Of a stretch of DNA of 64,000 nt, positions 7,793 through 18,076 are shown piece by piece. The stretch covers positions 124,001 to 188,000 of the forward strand of contig DLMJ01000013.1 of the NCBI GenBank assembly GCA_002479255.1, given 5' to 3'. Within the stretch, counting starts at the first letter, position 1, and each line of letters begins with the position of its first letter. A program made the position numbers and the translations under genes. The notes below the pieces were generated by a model that saw only the letters and a program-made list of their open reading frames with translations, did no database searches and was not told where the DNA came from. The stretch comes from Candidatus Binatus soli. Its GTDB lineage: Bacteria > Desulfobacterota > Binatia > Binatales > Binataceae.

Positions 7793-8803
7793 ATGAACGG
7801 CAATAACGAATCTTCCGGCTTGTCCGGCTCGCGCCCCCGCCGAATCGCAATTCTTACCGCGGGCGGCGACGCTCCCGGGATGAACGCTGCCATTCGCGCC
7901 GTGGTCCGATGCTCGGCGGTCGCCGGAATAGAGGTGATTGGTTTCAGGCGCGGCTATGAGGGCCTCATCCGCGACCTGGCCGAGCCGCTTAGCACTCGTT
8001 CCGTGGCCAACATGATCCAGCGCGGCGGGACCTTCCTGGAGACCTCGCGCTCGGTCGAGTTCCGCACCCCCGCTGCCCGAGAGCTGGCAGCCCGTAACTT
8101 GAAACGTCACCAAATCGAGGCGCTCGTCGTCGTCGGCGGCGAGGGTTCGATGATCGGCGCGACAATCTTCGGCGGCGAGGCCGGCATTCCGGTCTTCGTC
8201 ATCCCGGCCTCGATCGACAACGACATCCCGGGCACCGACTACTCAATCGGGTTTGATACCGCGGTCAACACTGCGCTCGATGCCATCGACCGCATCCGGG
8301 ACACCGCATTCGCCTACGAACGCGTCTTTTGTGTCGAGGTGATGGGCCGGGACTCGGGTTTTATCGCAATCGCGGTCGCTCTTGGCGGCGGCGCCGAGGC
8401 GGTCATCGTCCCCGAGATCCCGTTCACCCTCGACGAGATCTGCGATCGTGTCGAAGACAGCCATCGCCGCGGCAAACGCGCGACGATCGTCGTCGTCTCG
8501 GAGGGGCCGCGCACCGGAGGCGTCATTCCGATCGCCGAGGCCCTTACCGCCAGACTGCACATGCAGGCGCGCGTGGTTGTGATCGGCCACGTCCAGCGCG
8601 GCGGAGCGCCCACGGCCAGGGACCGGTTGCTGGCGAGCCGGATGGGAGCCGGCGCCGTCAGGGCCATCCTCGACGGCGCCGCGCCTTCACTAATTGGCGA
8701 AGAGCGGGGCGCGATTGTTTGCGTTCCGCTGAGCGAGGTGGTTAATCGGCGCCGCCCGCTGGACCCATCACTGATCGAGCTTGTCCATCAGCTCTCCACC
8801 TGA
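7793..8803 (+). CDS. pfkA: 6-phosphofructokinase
   Basis: Phosphorylates fructose 6-phosphate to fructose 1,6-bisphosphate in glycolysis, or runs reversibly if PPi-dependent. The 336-residue length fits the short PfkA group. Motifs in order: GGDAPGMN at 24-31, GGEGS at 115-119, PASIDND at 138-144 with the catalytic Asp142, EVMGRDSGF at 182-190, and GHVQRGG near residue 264. Two family positions are changed relative to the usual ATP enzymes: GGDGS reads GGEGS (the Mg-binding Asp is Glu) and TIDND reads SIDND. The Gly at the position that is Asp in PPi-dependent enzymes is retained, so ATP use is favoured but not certain. A 15-residue N-terminal extension precedes the conserved start. Confidence 0.9.
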   Translation: MNGNNESSGLSGSRPRRIAILTAGGDAPGMNAAIRAVVRCSAVAGIEVIGFRRGYEGLIRDLAEPLSTRSVANMIQRGGTFLETSRSVEFRTPAARELAARNLKRHQIEALVVVGGEGSMIGATIFGGEAGIPVFVIPASIDNDIPGTDYSIGFDTAVNTALDAIDRIRDTAFAYERVFCVEVMGRDSGFIAIAVALGGGAEAVIVPEIPFTLDEICDRVEDSHRRGKRATIVVVSEGPRTGGVIPIAEALTARLHMQARVVVIGHVQRGGAPTARDRLLASRMGAGAVRAILDGAAPSLIGEERGAIVCVPLSEVVNRRRPLDPSLIELVHQLST

Positions 8804-8902
8804 CGCCCCGCCCGCCCGCCCCGCCATCGGTCGTCCGCCTCTCGCCATCGCGTCGCAACAGTGCGATAAATCTCAGCGAACCCCCGGGAGGAAGTTTCCA
8901 TT

Positions 8903-9679
8903 TTGAAGAATCCATTCAGTGTCGAAGGCAAGGTTACGATCGTGACCGGTGGCGGAACCGGAATTGGCGAGTCGATCGCCAAGGAGTTCGCGCTGCGCGG
9001 TGCGCCGGTGCTGATCGCGAGCCGCAAGGTCGAAAACCTCGAGCGCGTGCGCGACGAAATTCGCAAGGCCGGCGGTAAATGCGAGATGACTCAGGTCGAC
9101 GTCCGCGACGCCGAGCAATGCGACAAGATGGTGGCGGAGGCGGTCAAGCAGTTCGGCCGCCTCGACGTGCTGATTAACAATCACGGCGCCAGTATCGCGG
9201 CGCCGTCGTTGAATCTCTCGCCCAACGGATGGCGCGCGGTGGTCGGAATCAATCTCGACGGCGTGTTCTTCTGCTCCAAGGCGGCCGCCCGCCAATTCAT
9301 CGAGCAGAAAAGCCCCGGCTCGATCGTCAACATCTCATCCACCGCCGGCGTGCATGGGTCGCCCTTTATGCTTCCGTACGGCGCGGCAAAAGCGGGCGTC
9401 ATCAACCTGACCGTTTCTCAGGCAGGCGAATGGGGCGCCATGGGCATTCGCGTCAACTGCATTGCGCCCGGCCCGATCGATACCGAAGGCGCGGCGCCGC
9501 GGGTATGGCCAAATCCAAAGGTCAAGGAGATGGTCGCGCGATCACGCGCGCTTCAGCGCTTCGGCCGTGTCGAGGAAATTGCCTATCCATGCATCTTCCT
9601 TGCGTCGGACGCGGCGAGCTACGTTACCGGCGCGCTGCTGATTATCGACGGCGGCGAAGGCATGCGAATTTCCGAGTAA
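8903..9679 (+). CDS. Short-chain dehydrogenase/reductase
   Basis: A classical SDR of 258 residues. The nucleotide-binding TGGGTGIG is at 15-22, NNHG at 92-95, the catalytic Ser near 145, Tyr159 and Lys163 in YGAAK, and the C-terminal FLASDAASYVTG is typical of FabG and dienoyl-CoA reductase-like members. The start is TTG at 8903, set by GGGAGGAAG at 8886-8894. The two following genes encode MaoC-type dehydratases (gaps of 55 and 44 bp), so the trio could perform reduction and dehydration of 3-hydroxyacyl thioesters in fatty acid synthesis or breakdown. FabG-like 3-oxoacyl reductase or 2,4-dienoyl-CoA reductase are both possible; the sequence alone does not decide. Confidence 0.88.
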   Translation: MKNPFSVEGKVTIVTGGGTGIGESIAKEFALRGAPVLIASRKVENLERVRDEIRKAGGKCEMTQVDVRDAEQCDKMVAEAVKQFGRLDVLINNHGASIAAPSLNLSPNGWRAVVGINLDGVFFCSKAAARQFIEQKSPGSIVNISSTAGVHGSPFMLPYGAAKAGVINLTVSQAGEWGAMGIRVNCIAPGPIDTEGAAPRVWPNPKVKEMVARSRALQRFGRVEEIAYPCIFLASDAASYVTGALLIIDGGEGMRISE

Positions 9680-9734
9680 GTGGACAAACTGATCGAGCAT
9701 CAGTAAATGATTCGCTCGACCCTGTTGAGAGAGG

Positions 9735-10202
9735 ATGAGTCATATGGCCGACAAGAGCGCCGTCGGGAAAACCGGCAAACCATTCAAGATGCACGTCGAT
9801 TGGAGCAAGGTGCGCGAGTTCGCCCGCGCGATCAAGGATCCCAATCCACTCTACTTCGACCCGGAACTGGCGAAGAAGGAAATGGGCGGAATCCCCGTTC
9901 CTGTCACGTTTTTGCAGACTAGCGCGTTTTGGACCGACGAGACCTCCAGCCCCGGTTTCGGCGGCTTCGACTTGCGCCGTATCCTGCACGGCGAGCAGGA
10001 GTTCGAGTTCTTCAAGCCGATCTTTGTGGGTGACACGCTGACCGGCGTGACCAAGGTCGCCGACGTGCTCGAGAAGGAAGGCAGCCGCGGCGGCAAGATG
10101 ACGCTGGTGATCGCGGAAACCGAGTACACCAACCAGAAGGGCGAGAAAGTCGCGATTGCGCGTTCAACGCTGATCGAGACCGGACAAGCGGTCAAAGCGT
10201 AA
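9735..10202 (+). CDS. MaoC-like (HadA-type) hydroxyacyl dehydratase subunit
   Basis: A 155-residue hot-dog-fold protein of the FAS1-type MaoC N-terminal group. It has the typical start (KPFKMHVDWSKVREFARAIKDPNPLYFD) and the later FFKPIFVGDTLTGVTKVADV strand-turn-strand. In this group the first subunit lacks the hydratase His and binds the acyl chain, while the partner subunit carries the active site, as in mycobacterial HadAB. The next gene is exactly such a partner. The start is ATG at 9735 or the in-frame ATG three codons on, both after GAGAGG. The likely complex is a heterodimer with the 10247-10666 product acting on (R)-3-hydroxyacyl-ACP or -CoA. Confidence 0.85.
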   Translation: MSHMADKSAVGKTGKPFKMHVDWSKVREFARAIKDPNPLYFDPELAKKEMGGIPVPVTFLQTSAFWTDETSSPGFGGFDLRRILHGEQEFEFFKPIFVGDTLTGVTKVADVLEKEGSRGGKMTLVIAETEYTNQKGEKVAIARSTLIETGQAVKA

Positions 10203-10246
10203 TCGGGCCGCGCGCGCGAAACGATTCAATCGGAGAACCAGGAAAA

Positions 10247-10666
10247 ATGGCAAAACTTAAATTCGATTCGATCAAAATCGGCGACGAAATTCCCAAGTTC
10301 GAAGCGGCCGGCGTGACGCGTACCGATTTCGTCCGCTATGCGGGTGCGTCGGGCGACTTCGTCCCACTGCATTACGATCAGACCTTCGTCGAGGCAGCCG
10401 CAATCCCGACCGTCTTCGCGCAAGGGATGTTCACCGCAGGCCTGCTCTCGAAGGCCGTAACCGATTACGTCGGGATCGGCAACGTGCGCCGCTTCCAGGT
10501 GCGCTTCGCCACGCGCGTATGGCCGGGAGACGTCGTCACCTGCACGGGCAAAGTCACCAACAAGCTCGAGAAGGACGGCGAGAAGCAGATCGAGGGCGAC
10601 TTGATCGTGCTCAATCAAAAGGGCGAGCCCGCGATTCGCGGCAGCTTCCGCGCCGCCTGCGCATAG
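10247..10666 (+). CDS. MaoC-like (HadB-type) hydroxyacyl dehydratase, catalytic subunit
   Basis: A 139-residue MaoC dehydratase. It shows the hydratase-2 motif as YAGASGDFVPLHYD (residues about 33-46), with the catalytic Asp and His at the usual spacing of five, followed by the FAQGMFTAGLL helix. It pairs with the preceding HadA-type subunit (44 bp apart) to form a heterodimer that dehydrates (R)-3-hydroxyacyl thioesters or hydrates enoyl thioesters. The ATG follows GGAG at about 9 bp. The pair with the upstream SDR looks like one operon, possibly ended by the hairpin at 10704-10726. Confidence 0.88.
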   Translation: MAKLKFDSIKIGDEIPKFEAAGVTRTDFVRYAGASGDFVPLHYDQTFVEAAAIPTVFAQGMFTAGLLSKAVTDYVGIGNVRRFQVRFATRVWPGDVVTCTGKVTNKLEKDGEKQIEGDLIVLNQKGEPAIRGSFRAACA

Positions 10667-10703
10667 GCAGGGCAGGGGAACTTAATCGTACGCGAAATCG
10701 TAC

Positions 10704-10726
10704 GCGAAACCCGCCGTGGGTTTCGC
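10704..10726 (+). terminator. Candidate hairpin terminator after the MaoC pair
   Basis: GCGAAACCC (10704-10712), loop GCCGT, GGGTTTCGC (10718-10726): nine paired bases. No T-run follows, so factor-independent termination is uncertain. It is preceded by two exact tandem copies of TCGTACGCGAAA (10686-10709), the second of which overlaps the left arm. Confidence 0.4.
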
Positions 10727-10914
10727 ACTTCTGGGTGCGGGGGCTGAGGCCTGCCTGTGGATGGAATTGTTCAAGGATTGTGGATAGGTAGCGCCTGAAT
10801 TCGCTCATCCGCTTGATTAGCCGTGCAGAATCCGGCAAAGAAGGCGGATAAGTTTTACTCTGGTTGGGCGCGTGGGCTTTTGCAGCGCGGCTTGGAGGCG
10901 CAACATAGTCTTCG

Positions 10915-12369
10915 ATGAGTGAAGCGCGGTACGTCATAATCCACGGCCATTTTTATCAGCCTCCGCGCGAGAGTCCGTGGACGGGTTTGATTAGTCCTGA
11001 GCATGGCGCGGCGCCGTTTCAGAACTGGAACGAGCGAGTTCTGAGCGAATGCTACACGGCCAACGCTCATGCCCACACGATGCAAGGGGCGGTCGTTCAC
11101 GTTCGCAACAATTACGAGTCGCTGAGCTTCGATGTCGGGCCCACGCTGGCAGGATGGCTGCAGGCGCACGGCAAGGCCGCGTATCGCGCGATGATCCGCG
11201 GCGACGCGTTGTATGCCAATGCGCACGGCGGCTATGGCAACGCGATCGCGCAGTCGTACAGTCATTCGATTTTGCCCCTGTTGCCGCCGCGCGATCGCGA
11301 ACTGCAGATCGCATGGGGTATCGACGATTTTGTCTTCCGATTCGGCCGCAAGCCCGCCGGGATGTGGATCCCCGAGTGCGCCGCCGATGACGACACGCTT
11401 GCGTCGATCGCGGCGGTCGGAATCGGGTTCGTCATTCTCGCGTCGGATCAGGGAAAGTTCAGCGGCCTCGGCGCCGAGTCGCGTAATGCCGGGCCGTTCC
11501 AATGGCGCCGGGGCGATTTGAGCCTGGCAGTGTTCCGCTTCGACCGTGATTTGTCCACAACTGTCTCGTTCGGCAACGGATTGGCCGACGGCGCCCGGCT
11601 GGCGGACTGGATTGCCGACACCGCGCTCAAGCTGGAACCCGGCGCCGCGCTGATGTTGGCGACCGACGGCGAAACATTTGGGCATCATAATAAACACGGC
11701 GCCGCCGAGTTGGCGCGCGCCCTGATGGCGCTCGAAAGCCGCGACGACGTGATTCTTACCAATTGCGCGGACTACCTGGCGACGCATCCCGCGGCAGGAT
11801 CATTCGAGATTGCATCCGCCAGTTCATGGAGCTGTCCGCATGGCGTCGAACGATGGCGCTCGAACTGCGGATGCCGCCAGGATCCGAACACTTCGCAGGA
11901 ATGGCGCGGGCCGCTTCGCGCCGCGATGGATTTCGTGAAAAACCATGCCGAGACGACTTACGACCGCTTCGCCCCGGCGATTGCGAAAGAGCCCGGCGCG
12001 ATCCTGCGCGGCGCAATCCGTTTGCTGATCGATCCGAATCCCGCCGTCCACGAAGAGTTCTTCAAGCGCTTCGGGGTTGCCGACGAAGGTAATCGCGAAA
12101 CGCTGCTGCGGATGTTCGAGATGGTCCGCGCGGGGCAGGCGGCGCTCACCAGTTGCGCGTGGTTCTTCGATGATTTCGCAGGCCTGGAGGGGCGCGTCGT
12201 ACTCAGATGGGCGGCGCGTGCGGTCGAACTCGCGGCTGAGCACTCGGCGAGCGTCGAAAACGAGCTGCTCGAGCGGCTGCGCGGGATCAATTCGAACCGG
12301 CGCGAGAATGGCGACGCCGCGACCCTGTACTTGAGCTTGAAAACGCGCGAAGCTCGCGGTCGCGTGTGA
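10915..12369 (+). CDS. Glycoside hydrolase family 57 protein with DUF3536 C-terminus
   Basis: A 484-residue cytoplasmic protein. The N-terminal GH57-type barrel shows HGHFYQPPRE (10-19) and WIPECA with the nucleophile-position Glu154. TDGETFGHHNK follows at 250-260, with Asp251 in the general-acid position and a metal/substrate His pair. The C-terminal part (about 300-480: ASSWSCPHGVERWRSNCGC, then a helical region) matches the DUF3536 pattern. GH57 enzymes act on alpha-1,4/1,6-glucans (amylases, branching enzymes). The DUF3536 subgroup is commonly found near glycogen genes but its activity is not settled to my knowledge. ATG at 10915 is near the start of the conserved block. An acs gene follows 31 bp later on the same strand. 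Confidence 0.85.
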   Translation: MSEARYVIIHGHFYQPPRESPWTGLISPEHGAAPFQNWNERVLSECYTANAHAHTMQGAVVHVRNNYESLSFDVGPTLAGWLQAHGKAAYRAMIRGDALYANAHGGYGNAIAQSYSHSILPLLPPRDRELQIAWGIDDFVFRFGRKPAGMWIPECAADDDTLASIAAVGIGFVILASDQGKFSGLGAESRNAGPFQWRRGDLSLAVFRFDRDLSTTVSFGNGLADGARLADWIADTALKLEPGAALMLATDGETFGHHNKHGAAELARALMALESRDDVILTNCADYLATHPAAGSFEIASASSWSCPHGVERWRSNCGCRQDPNTSQEWRGPLRAAMDFVKNHAETTYDRFAPAIAKEPGAILRGAIRLLIDPNPAVHEEFFKRFGVADEGNRETLLRMFEMVRAGQAALTSCAWFFDDFAGLEGRVVLRWAARAVELAAEHSASVENELLERLRGINSNRRENGDAATLYLSLKTREARGRV

Positions 12370-12400
12370 CATCCAAGCTTAATCGACAGGTGCTCGTGCG

Positions 12401-14351
<1,951 letters not shown>

Positions 14352-14362
<11 letters not shown>

Positions 14363-14386
14363 CCCCTGCACCCAGTGTTAAGGCCG
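14352..14386. repeat. Palindromic repeat copy 1, overlapping the acs stop codon
   Basis: GCAGGGGT (14353-14360), G, ACCCCTGC (14362-14369) is a perfect 8-1-8 palindrome whose centre includes the TGA of acs. The 35-bp unit, including the following cccagtgttaaggccg, recurs at 16347-16381 with one internal mismatch. It resembles REP-type extragenic palindromes and can act as a weak hairpin terminator. Confidence 0.8.
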
Positions 14387-14425
14387 CGCTCCGTTGTCGC
14401 GCGCGTCATTCGGGGAGGTAAACCG

Positions 14426-16312
14426 ATGGGTCCGTCATGGGGAAAAACACGTCTCGGCGTGGTCGCGATCTTTTGTGCGGCCGCGTTGGCGATGGTCGGC
14501 TTTCATCGTTTTTCAGGCCGCGCCTATAGCGCGGACCCCATCCCGACGTTCTTAGTTACGGACTATTGCACCGGCGCCGTGACGGCTTATGCCGCCAGGA
14601 GCAATGGCGATGTGTCCCCGCTGGCCCCGGCACCCACCGGCCTCGCCGAGCCGGAATTCGTGGCCATTGATGCGAGTGGGAAGATTTACGCCGCCAACAT
14701 CTGCAACAACACCATCACCATTTATGCCAAGGGGACCAAAGGCGACGCCGCCCCCACCGCCATCATCGGCGGGAGCAACACCGGCCTGATCTCCCCATCC
14801 GGCATCGCGCTGGATTCCAGCCGCAACATCTATGTGCCCGATAAAGGCGCCGGGATGGTGTTTGTCTATTCGGCGGGGAGCGACGGCAACGAGGCCCCCA
14901 CCGCCACCATCAGCGGGAGCAACAAAGACCTAGAAAGCATCGCGCTGGATTCCAGCGGCAACATCTATGTGACGGACATCAATAGCGTGTTTGTCTATTC
15001 GGCGGTGGGAAGCAGCACCGGGACGCTCAACGAGACCCCGATCGCCGCCATCAGCACGACCATGACCACCGGCCTGACCGCCCCACGAGGCATCGCGCTG
15101 GATTCCAGCGGCAAAATCTATGTTGGGGACTGCCCTGCCTGTTTCGGCGTTTACGGCGAAGCCGGCGTCGCCCCCAGCGTGTTTGTCTATCCGGCCGGGA
15201 GCAACGCCAATGTCGCCCCCATCGCCGCCATTAGCGGGAGCAGCACCGGCCTGATCCAACCAGCCGGCGTCGCGGTGGATTCCAGCGGCAAAATCTATGT
15301 GGCCGACAATGGCGACCCCGAAGCGTTCCCCGCGACCGCCGCCAAAGTGATTGTATATCCGAAGCTAGGAAGAAGGATTGGGCCAATCAATAAGGCCCCC
15401 ATCGCCACCATCACCGGGAGCAAGACCGGCCTGAGCTTCGGGATCAGGATCGCGTTGGATTCCAGCGGCAACATCTATGTGGCGGAGTTTTACAGCGGCA
15501 CCGTGTTAGTCTATTCGGCGGGGAGCACCGGCAATGTCGCCCCCACCGCCATCCTCACCGGGCCCAACACCGGCTTGAGGGCACCATACGGCATCGCGTT
15601 CGATTCCAGCGGCAACATCTATGTGGCGGACTTGTACGCCGCCAGCGTGTTGGTCTATCCGCCGCTGGGAAGCAGCACCAGGCCGGTCAACATCGCCCCT
15701 ATCGCCACCATCAGTGGACCTGACACCGGCCTGTATGGCCCAGATGGCATCGCGCTGGATTCCATCGGCAACATCTATGTGGCGGATGAAGGCAACCCCT
15801 ACAACGGGATCCCACCTAGCGTGTTTGCCTATCCGGCGCTGGGAGGCTCCGGATGGATCGCCGGCCCGCCGGCGACGTACAGCGTGGCCCCCACCGCCAC
15901 CATCAGCGGTCCAGTGACAGAACTGTTTGATCCACAGTTTATCGCCATCCAGCCGCCTGCGACACCGATCTCGGAGAAGCTGACTATCAGTCCCAGTTCG
16001 ATCGCATTCGGAGATAAGGTGAAAGTCGGAACTACCAGCAAGGCCAAGACGGTCACGATCGAGAACGCGGGTAAGAAGAAAACAGGTCTGGCGGTGACCA
16101 TCGAGAGCGAGAGCGCGTCGCCGCCGGTGTTCGCGGTCAAGTCGGAATGCAAAGAAACGCTCGAGCCCGGCAAGAGTTGCAAGGTATCGGTGACCTTCAC
16201 GCCGGCGGACACGACGCGGCAGACTGGAAGCCTGAAGATTGTTGACAACGTGATCGGCGAGCCGCAGAGCGTGGGGCTGTCGGGAACCGGCAAGGCCGCC
16301 AAGAAGAAATAA
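14426..16312 (+). CDS. Exported NHL-repeat beta-propeller protein with ASPM/SPD-2/Hydin-like C-terminal domain
   Basis: A 628-residue secreted protein. The signal peptide is at residues 1-30 (basic start, then VVAIFCAAALAMVGF). The middle about 500 residues hold roughly eight to nine NHL-like blades, each built around IALDSSGNIYVAD, then VLVYSAGS and APTATISGSNTGL; the DNA of neighbouring blades is also very similar, indicating recent duplication. The last about 110 residues (ISPSSIAFGDKVKVGTTSKAKTV ... CKVSVTFTPADT) form an immunoglobulin-like domain of the choice-of-anchor-D / ASPM-SPD-2-Hydin type. ATG 14426 follows GGGGAGGTAA at 7 bp. Such proteins are abundant in some soil and groundwater lineages; their ligand is unknown. 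The gene is flanked on both sides by the same palindromic repeat. Confidence 0.85.
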   Translation: MGPSWGKTRLGVVAIFCAAALAMVGFHRFSGRAYSADPIPTFLVTDYCTGAVTAYAARSNGDVSPLAPAPTGLAEPEFVAIDASGKIYAANICNNTITIYAKGTKGDAAPTAIIGGSNTGLISPSGIALDSSRNIYVPDKGAGMVFVYSAGSDGNEAPTATISGSNKDLESIALDSSGNIYVTDINSVFVYSAVGSSTGTLNETPIAAISTTMTTGLTAPRGIALDSSGKIYVGDCPACFGVYGEAGVAPSVFVYPAGSNANVAPIAAISGSSTGLIQPAGVAVDSSGKIYVADNGDPEAFPATAAKVIVYPKLGRRIGPINKAPIATITGSKTGLSFGIRIALDSSGNIYVAEFYSGTVLVYSAGSTGNVAPTAILTGPNTGLRAPYGIAFDSSGNIYVADLYAASVLVYPPLGSSTRPVNIAPIATISGPDTGLYGPDGIALDSIGNIYVADEGNPYNGIPPSVFAYPALGGSGWIAGPPATYSVAPTATISGPVTELFDPQFIAIQPPATPISEKLTISPSSIAFGDKVKVGTTSKAKTVTIENAGKKKTGLAVTIESESASPPVFAVKSECKETLEPGKSCKVSVTFTPADTTRQTGSLKIVDNVIGEPQSVGLSGTGKAAKKK

Positions 16313-16327
16313 GCAGGGCAGGGGTGA

Positions 16328-16381
16328 GCAGGGCTGAGCCCTGCACCGCAGGGGTGACCCCTGCACCCAATGTTAAGGCCG
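16328..16381. repeat. Palindromic repeat copies 2 and 3 after the NHL gene
   Basis: Two palindromes stand in tandem: GCAGGGCT-G-AGCCCTGC (16328-16344) and GCAGGGGT-G-ACCCCTGC (16348-16364). The second continues into cccaatgttaaggccg, matching the copy at the acs stop. Just downstream, GCCCGCC-GTT-GGCGGGC forms another 7-bp stem. The cluster lies between convergent genes and could stop transcription from both sides. Confidence 0.75.
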
Positions 16382-16567
16382 CCCGCCGTTGGCGGGCGCA
16401 GCCCCTGCCAACGTCTTAATACTGCGCTGCCGTCGCCACGGTCAGGGGTCCCTCCGCTTCGGTCGGGATGACGGAAGGAGCCGGGATGATGGAATGAAGT
16501 GGTGATCGATGCGGGGCTAACCTCTTCCCATGTGGGGCAGCGGAGCAATCGGGGCGGGTCGGAATAG

Positions 16568-17857
16568 TCAGTTCACTTGCAGATGACTTACTAGTTCGGT
16601 GACGCTGGCGGGATTGATAATGACTATTGCTGCCGCGCCGACTGCGAACATGATCACGAACCCCGCCATCAGGCGCAGATAGAAGGCCGGCTGATGGCTG
16701 GTCTCGGCCACGGCGGACTTGAAGATCGCGTTGACACCGGCCGCCAGCGTGAGCCCGATCACAGCGTCGCGCGGCGCGCTGGTGCCTGCCTGAACGAAAG
16801 ACGCCAGCGTCAGCGAGATCGCATCGACGTCCACCACTCCGCTGATCGCCGAAACCAGCATCTGGCCGCCGTATCCCGCGTAATGTTTGGCGACGCGGGT
16901 AATCAGCAGCACGACGGTGAATCCCACGCCGAACTCGAGCGCGGGGCGGATCGAAAACGGGTTGCGGAAAGTGGAATCCGCGAGCGTGTTACCTTTTTTC
17001 AATGGCGCAGGGGCCAGTATCGCGGCGGCGGCGAAACCCGCGAGCATCATCGCAGCGAAAGCAGGGATTGCCGCGATCGCGAGCGCCGGGCTGACCACTG
17101 CAACGAGTAGCAGCATCCGCGGGAATAGTATCGAATTGGCTATCAGCGAGTAGCGGGCCGCCGACACGGCAGACTTCGGCGCGGTGGCGACTGCGCGCGA
17201 GATCCCGGCGGTATAGGCGGTCGTCGAGGCGATAGCGCCAACTATCGCAGTGAGTAATTCGCCGCGCTCGTTCCCGGTAAACTTGGTCAGGAAATAGCCG
17301 ACATATGAGACGCCGGATACGAGGATTATGAATAGCCAGATTTTGCGCGGCTCGAAAAATCCGAATGGTCCGTAGCTGCCGGCCGGCAGCAGTGGATAGA
17401 TGATGAAAATCAGGCCGAGAAAACTCAGCGTGTCGATGTATTCGCGGTCGGAGATCGCGTCGCGCACAAAGTGGCGAAGCTGATCGCGCTCCGCCAGAAT
17501 CAGCGCGAGCACGATTCCGAGCCCGGCGCCGAACTGACGGTCCGACGTAAGGCACAGGTCAGCCAGGGCGAAGGTCGCGACGGCGGCGAGCTCGGTGGTG
17601 ATTCCGCTGCGCTCCGGATGCTGCGCGCGCATCACGAGCAGAGTGCCGATCATGCCGGCGAACAATGCGATCGTGATCGCCGCGTTGCCGACGTGGCCCG
17701 CGACCGCACCGAGCAGCGCGATTATCAGGAAATCGCGCATCCCCGGACGCGCCGGACCGCCGGGTCCGGGTTCTCGCGTACGGCCGACCAGGAATCCGAT
17801 CGCCAGCGCGAGCAGGAATCCCAGGGCGGGTGAGTTGAGGTCGATCAGCTCGTGCAT
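16568..17857 (-). CDS. MgtC/SapB-type integral membrane protein with DUF4010
   Basis: A 429-residue polytopic membrane protein with about 11-12 hydrophobic segments. The N-terminal part has the MgtC/SapB hallmark of an inner membrane helix with Arg and Gly (LGFLLALAIGFLVGRTRE) and a second block GITTELAAVATFALADL. The C-terminal two-thirds fits DUF4010 (SGVVDVDAISLTLASF, with acidic Asp-Val-Asp inside a helix). Family members are linked to magnesium or low-pH adaptation; transport substrate unproven. ATG at 17857 reads MHELIDLNSPALGFLLALAIG, a normal start. The gene diverges from the rimP operon and is convergent with the NHL gene. Confidence 0.85.
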   Translation of the reverse strand: MHELIDLNSPALGFLLALAIGFLVGRTREPGPGGPARPGMRDFLIIALLGAVAGHVGNAAITIALFAGMIGTLLVMRAQHPERSGITTELAAVATFALADLCLTSDRQFGAGLGIVLALILAERDQLRHFVRDAISDREYIDTLSFLGLIFIIYPLLPAGSYGPFGFFEPRKIWLFIILVSGVSYVGYFLTKFTGNERGELLTAIVGAIASTTAYTAGISRAVATAPKSAVSAARYSLIANSILFPRMLLLVAVVSPALAIAAIPAFAAMMLAGFAAAAILAPAPLKKGNTLADSTFRNPFSIRPALEFGVGFTVVLLITRVAKHYAGYGGQMLVSAISGVVDVDAISLTLASFVQAGTSAPRDAVIGLTLAAGVNAIFKSAVAETSHQPAFYLRLMAGFVIMFAVGAAAIVIINPASVTELVSHLQVN

Positions 17858-17933
17858 CGAGAGGGGGATGTTAGCGGAATGTTACGAAAAATGCTTGCCG
17901 CAGCGGCAAAGGGTGCGGCGGCTGGGCCGTGCC

Positions 17934-17963
17934 TTGCTGACAGGTTGGCTGTAGTGGTATCCT
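17934..17963 (+). promoter_or_regulatory. Candidate promoter of the rimP-nusA-infB operon
   Basis: TTGCTG at 17934-17939, an 18-bp spacer and TATCCT at 17958-17963 fit a sigma-70 promoter. The expected start near 17970 would place the terminator hairpin at 17973 at the very 5' end of the leader. Confidence 0.4.
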
Positions 17964-17972
17964 GCCGACGTG

Positions 17973-17996
17973 AAGTGGGCGCGTGCCCACTTTTTT
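17973..17996 (+). terminator. Leader terminator/attenuator upstream of rimP
   Basis: AAGTGGGC (17973-17980), loop GCGT, GCCCACTT (17985-17992) forms an 8-bp stem running into six T residues at 17991-17996: a complete intrinsic terminator, 80 bp before the rimP start. A GTGGGC...GCCCAC hairpin in front of rimP-nusA operons is a recurrent arrangement and is thought to allow feedback by NusA through attenuation; that control is inference here. Confidence 0.8.
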
Positions 17997-18076
17997 GTTG
18001 GTGCAGCAAAAAAGGTTTTCGGTTTCGTCACATAAAGCCGACTCCGACGGCCGCAGCGAGCGAGAGGTGAGAGCAG

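Noticed and set aside
10756..10787. Two DnaA-box-like sites (TGTGGATGG, TGTGGATAG) after the MaoC genes
   Set aside because: Only two imperfect sites without further structure; weaker than the three-site cluster at 32789-32840.
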